Shown here one piece after another: positions 59,182-64,000 of a stretch of 64,000 nt of DNA (its first letter is position 1; each line of letters starts with the position of its first letter). The position numbers and the translations under genes are program-made. This DNA comes from Sistotremastrum niveocremeum HHB9708 (lineage: Eukaryota > Basidiomycota > Agaricomycetes > Sistotremastrales > Sistotremastraceae): NCBI GenBank assembly GCA_001630475.1, contig KV419401.1, forward strand, positions 884,096 to 948,095. Reading direction: 5' to 3'. Below the pieces are notes generated by a model, which saw nothing but the letters and a program-made list of their open reading frames with translations, searched no databases and had not been told where the DNA came from.

Positions 59182-61131
59182 ATGCTGCTTCTGGTTTCGT
59201 GTCTCTTCTTGCACTTGTATCCTGCCTTTGCGTATCTCTATCCCGATCGCCTCTATGAAGAACTCGAACACCTACTTGTCGACACTAACGGATACAACAG
59301 CGGACACTTTGCTGTCGGGGTGACTCCCTGCACTTTATACTTCCAAGGACCTCAGACCACAGGGCGGCAAACTTCCGCACAATGGATGAGAGTCGCTTTT
59401 CATGATTTCTCTACTGCAAACGTCGCTGCAGGGACGGGCGGAATAGATGCTAGCATCGGGTTCGAAACCACTCGGCCCGAGAATTCAGGGATCGCTATGA
59501 ACGACTCCCTCTCGTACTGGGCGCCCTTCGTAAACACCTACGCCTCCAGTGAGTAAGGGTTCCGAAGAAGCGAAATAAGCTGACATTATTCTCTCCAGTG
59601 GCCGACATGGTCGCTTTGGGATCGACTGTAGCTAGCGCAGCATGCGGTGGCCCCATCTTCCCGTTCAAAGGAGGTCGAATAAGTGCGACGCAGGCTGGTG
59701 AGTTCGGCGTTCCCGAGCCCGACGAAGAGCTGCAGCCTACTCTTGAGCGCTTCGCCGGAGCGGGCTTCTCTCAGACTCGCGCTATTCAGCTGACCGCTTG
59801 TGGCCATACAATCGGTATATACATGGTCTACGATTTTGTGGAGTTCGGATACTCATAATCTCCGCAGGTAGCGTCCACCATGCCGGGTTTCCACTCATCG
59901 TCGACACCAGTGTCGTCACACCAAACAACACGCAGGGCGGAATCCATTTCGACGACACCGTCGCCGTATTCGATAATCACGTGTGAGCCTCCATCGCCAT
60001 TGTTGCCCAAGGATTGCCAGCTGAATTGGCATACTTAGCGTAACTGAATATATCGATGGCACGACCCCAAACCCCTTGGTCACTTCGTTCAATGTCAGTC
60101 AACGATCGGATTTGCGCCTCTTCAGCTCGGATAATAATGCTACTATGCAAGGGTGAATTGTATCACTTTTTGATCTTACTCCATGCTGAAATTCGTGCGT
60201 TGGGGTAGTCTCCAAGATGCAGCGACTTTCGCTTCCGTATGCACGGACGTTTTCACCCAGATGCTGAACACCGTTCCTAGCGGTGTCAGCCTTAGGGATA
60301 TCACACCTATTCCTCTGAAGCCCGTGAACATTCAGCTCGGTGTATCCTCTGCAGGAACCGCGACTCTCACCGGTGCTATCAGGGTATGTCTGAGCTAGAA
60401 GTCGTATCTGCAGTTATTGAAAATATGTAGTTTCTCGGAACCTCCTTCGCCTCCAACTCAAAACGCAAAGTGACTATAGCATGGACCACGCGCACTGGAT
60501 TTCCCGGAGGCATCTTCCTGACGTCCCCTCCTAGCTCCAGCACTACCGGATCATCGATCTACGCTGTGGGCTCGACGTTCTACCATACTTTCTCAATCCC
60601 GATAAATCCGAAAGTCGGGATATCGACTTTTACCATTTTTGTTGATGAAGGAAACGGAAAACCACCGGCGGTATATGCGAATGGTGGAAAAGGCTATCCT
60701 ATCCAAGATACTGTTGCGTGGCTGCAGGATCTAACAACGATTTCGGCCAACTCGGATGGCATTTCGACCAGTGTCACTGTTGCGGCTGCGGTTAGTACTT
60801 TTCTTTACAGCGCGCGGTCCTTTGCTAATGTGTCGCTCAGGTCCGAGGTACTGCATCCTCTGTATCCGCGGTGTTCTCTATCCCAACGCCCGTAATCGGA
60901 ACACAAAACCCCTCGTTGACCGGCAGTACCATCCCACTAGCATCTGCTTCGCCCCTAGGGTCATCGGGGTACTCAATCTATACGGGATCCATCCAAATTC
61001 CATCCAATACCTTTACTGTCTCGAGGACGACCTTTGACTTGGAGGCCGTGGTCGGCGGGAAGACGTACGTGGACGACTTCAGGAAGTTGGCGGTCCTCGA
61101 TCCTTGGGTACCTATACCTGGTCCATCGTGA
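59182..61131 (+). CDS. Secreted plant-type heme peroxidase with long C-terminal extension
   Basis: ATG at 59182; MLLLVSCLFLHLYPAFA is a signal peptide. The peroxidase domain has the distal pair in WMRVAFHD (about Arg70, His74), GGIDASIGFE, the EN pair of the distal hydrogen-bond network (RPENSG, about 100-101), DMVALGSTVASAACGGP, FPFKGGR, and the proximal heme ligand in LTACGHTIG (about His192). Then FDDTVAVFDNHV and a C-terminal helix region (MLKFVRWGSLQDAATFASVC then TDVFTQML) complete the fold. A further ~200 residues (from LRDITPIPLKPVNIQLG) are beta-rich and Ser/Thr-rich with no heme motif. No Mn-binding acid cluster or lignin-peroxidase tryptophan was recognised. About nine exons; stop TGA 61129-61131. 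It resembles secreted fungal peroxidases outside the classical class II lignin group. Confidence 0.88.
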
Positions 61132-61545
61132 AAGGATAGGTCTATGTGCTGTAGTTATTTAATCTATCTGCCGTTGAGGGACGGGTTCCGAAAGTAATAA
61201 TCAACACTTCACTCGGCGAGCGTGTGATGCCACGTATCCCTAAACATCGACAGTCCAATAATACTAGCCCCATTGCTTGATTATTTCTTCGATTGTGATG
61301 GATGTTTGCGGCCTGATCGAGCCAGTAGCAGTAATAGCAAAATCTGACAGATAATATTATACAGCACTAAAACTGATTATACTACTCAACAGGCACTGTG
61401 CTACAGGGCACCTCAAGGCAGATATTGCCTCATGCTAGGGGAATGGTCATCACAAAGTCCTTCTATAGCGCGTTTGTATCGATACGCAAAAGAAAATAAT
61501 TTTATTCGCCTCCTGGCGACGGCAAGGATCGGTCATGATCGGAAC
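61132..61545. other. Intergenic between convergent genes, no gene seen
   Basis: 3' flanks of the peroxidase and nhx1. AT-rich around 61320-61400. Nothing else recognised. Confidence 0.5.
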
Positions 61546-64000
61546 TCATTCCAATCTCTCTCCGGTTCCATTCCGGATACCAGGACTAGGCATCCCGAAG
61601 CCTCCTCTCCTGTCTCGTTCGCCCAGTGACAGAGGCTGTAAGTCGCCAGGTGCGGCTGCCGATGCCGCCCTCCGTGGTGTAGGTCTTGTTGATACACTGC
61701 TCACGCCTCTCCTCAGATGCCCAAAGAAGTCGCTCATCGATCCCGTAAAGTCGCTCCCTCTATCAGCCCCAATGCCACCTCCAGTACCGGGTTCCCCTCT
61801 TCCAATCTCTCCTGCCACCGTCGACCTCCTTCCTGGAGTGCTTGCGCTCCCCAACTCGGCCGACGAGATTCCGAGTCCAGGGTACGCATCTGACGCCCCT
61901 CGTGAGATATCTCCCTCCTCGTCATCATCACTTCCTCCGGGTGTAGGGCTAGGACTCATACTAGCTGATCCACCACCACCACTGGCTCCACTAGCCATCC
62001 TCCTCGCTTTACGTGCTTGATGCGTCCTCGAAGCTGTCGCATTGGAGAATAGAGGGAGCAGGTATCGTTCGTCGAGCGTTTGGAACCATTTTCCATCTTC
62101 GCCTACGGCTGCTGATAACTCATTCGTTATTCCACCCAGGACGCCCAGCGCCGTACTTGAAGCGGAAGGATTAGATGGACCCGCAGGTACAGATGATGAT
62201 GCTGCTCCGAGGAACGCCGACGAAGAAGGCATAGCAGGTGAATGAGCGATCGTTCCGCCAGGCGTCCGATAACCTGCACTAGCCAACGGAAGGACTTCAC
62301 CCGCATCTGAGGATTCAGATGATACGGGTGATACGTTCCCTGAATTCGAAGATCGCAGACGACTTCGAGATTGAGGTCTGCGTGGCGCAGGATTGATATA
62401 CGGCGAATATCCACCGGCTGTAGCTGATGTCGTTTCTTGTGATTTATGTCGATAATGATGATTATATGCACCTTCACCAGATCCATGTCCTCCAGGAGTC
62501 GTAAGCTCCTGCTCATCCCAATCATTATACTCATTATATGCGCCCCCTCCCCATCTTGATCCAGATGGGGCCCGTCGTCGAGATACGCCCACACTTCCTA
62601 GTGCAGGGACCCATTCATCATCCGAATCGCTTGCATTGCCGTCTTCGACACCGACTCTGATCCCAAGGACTTCCAACATCCTCGATGTTGTTCCTCCGAA
62701 TAGAACGACGGTCAATACAACCACGACCAACACTGTCATCCTCAGAACTTGAGCGTTAGGTCCTTGGAATCCAGCTGCGAGCGCAACGCCCACGGCTCCC
62801 CTCAATCCTGCCCAAAAGAGCATCATCTGATATGAATGAGGAAGTTCCTCGGTACGCTGATGTCGGACGTGTCGATGGAAGAGATTGATGAGTTCGGATA
62901 GAGGGAAGACTGCGGCGTATCGGGTGAAGATGACGCATACAGTAACGATTGTTACGAAGAGGGGTTTGAAGTAGCTTCCTACGCTCGAATCGCTGGGCGC
63001 GCTGGTGAAGAGTGATAGGCCTAGGTAGATGAAGATGAAATTTTCGGAGAGCTGGGCGAGGATTGCGAAGATGTACTTCGTGGTGCGTTGTGTTCGCCGG
63101 GACATTGTGTGATAAGCGTAATGCTTCAATGTGATACCACAGAATAGGAGGGAGACGATTCCGGACATTGATAGACCGTTTGAGAAGAAGTAGGATGTGT
63201 ATGCCACCAGGGCCACAAGGCAAGATTCGATGGAAGGATATAGGGATAAGGAGGAGTGTTTCAATGTCAGCGACATGAACAAACCGAACGCCACCCCGAG
63301 CGCCATGGATACTGTGAAAGAGAGCAGGAATATCCCGATCCCATGGAAGAGTGAGGACAAGTAGATCTCCGTCCCGTGGAATTGGGAGAGAGTCTCGTAC
63401 ATGACGATGGATACTGCATCGTTCAATATACTTTCGCCGAAAATAACACTGTAGAGTTTGGGGTCGACTTTATGTTGCTGGAAGATGGCGAGAATGGTGA
63501 CCGGGTCAGTTGCGGAGAGGGTGGATCCAAATATGAGGCATTCGAGAAGAGTGAGGGAGATGTTTTCCAGGCCTAGGAAGGAATAGATGTACACCAGTAC
63601 TCTGAAAAAACGATCAGATTCACCGAACATATAGACTGAGTGACGCGTACCCGAGACCGACGGCTGAGATGAAGGTACCCAGGAAAGCAAAAGTGAGGAT
63701 TGAACCAAAATTGCGGAAAAAGTTTTCCTAAGATTAAGGATCAGAATATGAAATGACAACGAGGCCTAGGATTGACCTGTTTCAGTTCGTAGCCTGAATT
63801 CAGGATGATTGGCGGTAACAGCAAGTTGAAGAAAAGCGTATGCTTGAAGTTCTGCAATAGTGTGCTGTTAGTCAAATGCCAATATTGAAAGCATGATGCA
63901 TAGAATGATCAAATGAAATGCGAAAGCTCCAGTCGCGTCTGCAACACGCCGCCGCCTCCAGTCGTCGCCTCCGCCAGCACCCATCCCGATACCACACAGC
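61546..64000 (-). CDS. nhx1: Na+/H+ exchanger, Nhx1-like (5' end outside window)
   Basis: Endosomal/vacuolar cation-proton antiporter of the CPA1 family, exchanging Na+ or K+ for H+. The gene enters from the right edge. The exon at 63782-63850 reads TLFFNLLLPPIILNSGYELK, the amiloride-site motif. ENFFRNFGSILTFAFLGTFI is joined over a short intron (about 63602-63650) to VLVYIYSFLGLENISLTLLE. Next come SATDPVTILAIFQQHKVDPK, FGESILNDAVSIVMYETL (transport-site Asn-Asp), LYPSIESCLVALVAYTSYFF, SGIVSLLFCGITLKHYAY, FIYLGLSLF and FWAGLRGAVGVALAAGF. After the last span comes an unusually long, Ser/Gly/Pro-rich cytosolic tail of about 330 residues, including acidic (ASDSDDEWVP) and poly-Gly runs, ending TGERLE with TGA at 61546. 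The N-terminal exon(s) past 64000 are missing, so the start is not known. Confidence 0.93.

Noticed and set aside
1-64000. CRISPR array, prophage, retroelement or secondary-metabolite cluster
   Set aside because: No regularly spaced repeats, no reverse transcriptase, integrase or capsid motifs, and no polyketide, peptide or terpene synthase core seen.

Overview
The window is nuclear DNA of a basidiomycete, most likely an agaricomycete. Coding regions are cut by many introns of about 45-80 bp with GT..AG ends. The gene content points the same way: DUF6533 and DUF6534 membrane proteins, agaricomycete-style F-box proteins, tandem MYND-finger proteins, a secreted plant-type peroxidase, Cbf1, Set5 and Nhx1. 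No rRNA, intact tRNA, CRISPR array or bacterial-type operon was seen. Most gene models below were joined by hand across introns, so outer limits are firmer than individual exon edges.

Layout. 1-9.6 kb: three minus-strand genes (51-712, 3913-5553, 7305-9625) encode disordered Ser/Pro/Thr-rich proteins ending in a glycine-repeat block and a polar tail. I know of no named function for this family. A 1.83 kb non-autonomous hAT-type transposon (1612-3442) lies between the first and second, and the end of another hAT-like element (1-53) supplies the stop codon of the first. 11.5-17.6 kb: a DUF6533-like membrane protein, mitochondrial dihydrolipoyl dehydrogenase, and a small secreted glycine-rich peptide. 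19.5-23.8 kb: a JMJD5-like JmjC hydroxylase divergent from Cbf1, sharing a 209 bp promoter that holds a CACGTG box, then a convergent Nudix ADP-ribose pyrophosphatase. 24.4-28.6 kb: a second DUF6533 protein facing a DUF6534 protein. 31.3-33.6 kb: a beta-lactamase-fold serine hydrolase.

33.8-44.7 kb is the most striking block: four tandem, same-strand paralogues of a large helical protein with a C-terminal MYND zinc finger, forming two pairs, each gene preceded by a GGRATTCGGA sequence. 44.7-47.7 kb is repeat-rich and gene-free and ends with a complete 516 bp hAT-like MITE with an 8 bp target duplication. 47.7-51.1 kb: Set5 histone methyltransferase and an aldo/keto reductase. 51.6-58.4 kb: a small membrane protein of unknown family and two F-box proteins. 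59.2-61.1 kb: a secreted heme peroxidase with a long beta-rich C-terminal extension. 61.5 kb to the right edge: the vacuolar/endosomal Na+/H+ exchanger Nhx1, whose N-terminus lies outside the window.

The genes do not form one pathway. Housekeeping genes (DLD, Cbf1, Nudix, Set5, Nhx1) are interspersed with lineage-expanded accessory families (glycine-repeat proteins, MYND array, DUF6533/6534, F-box). The glycine-repeat trio and the MYND array are the best candidates for undescribed biology.
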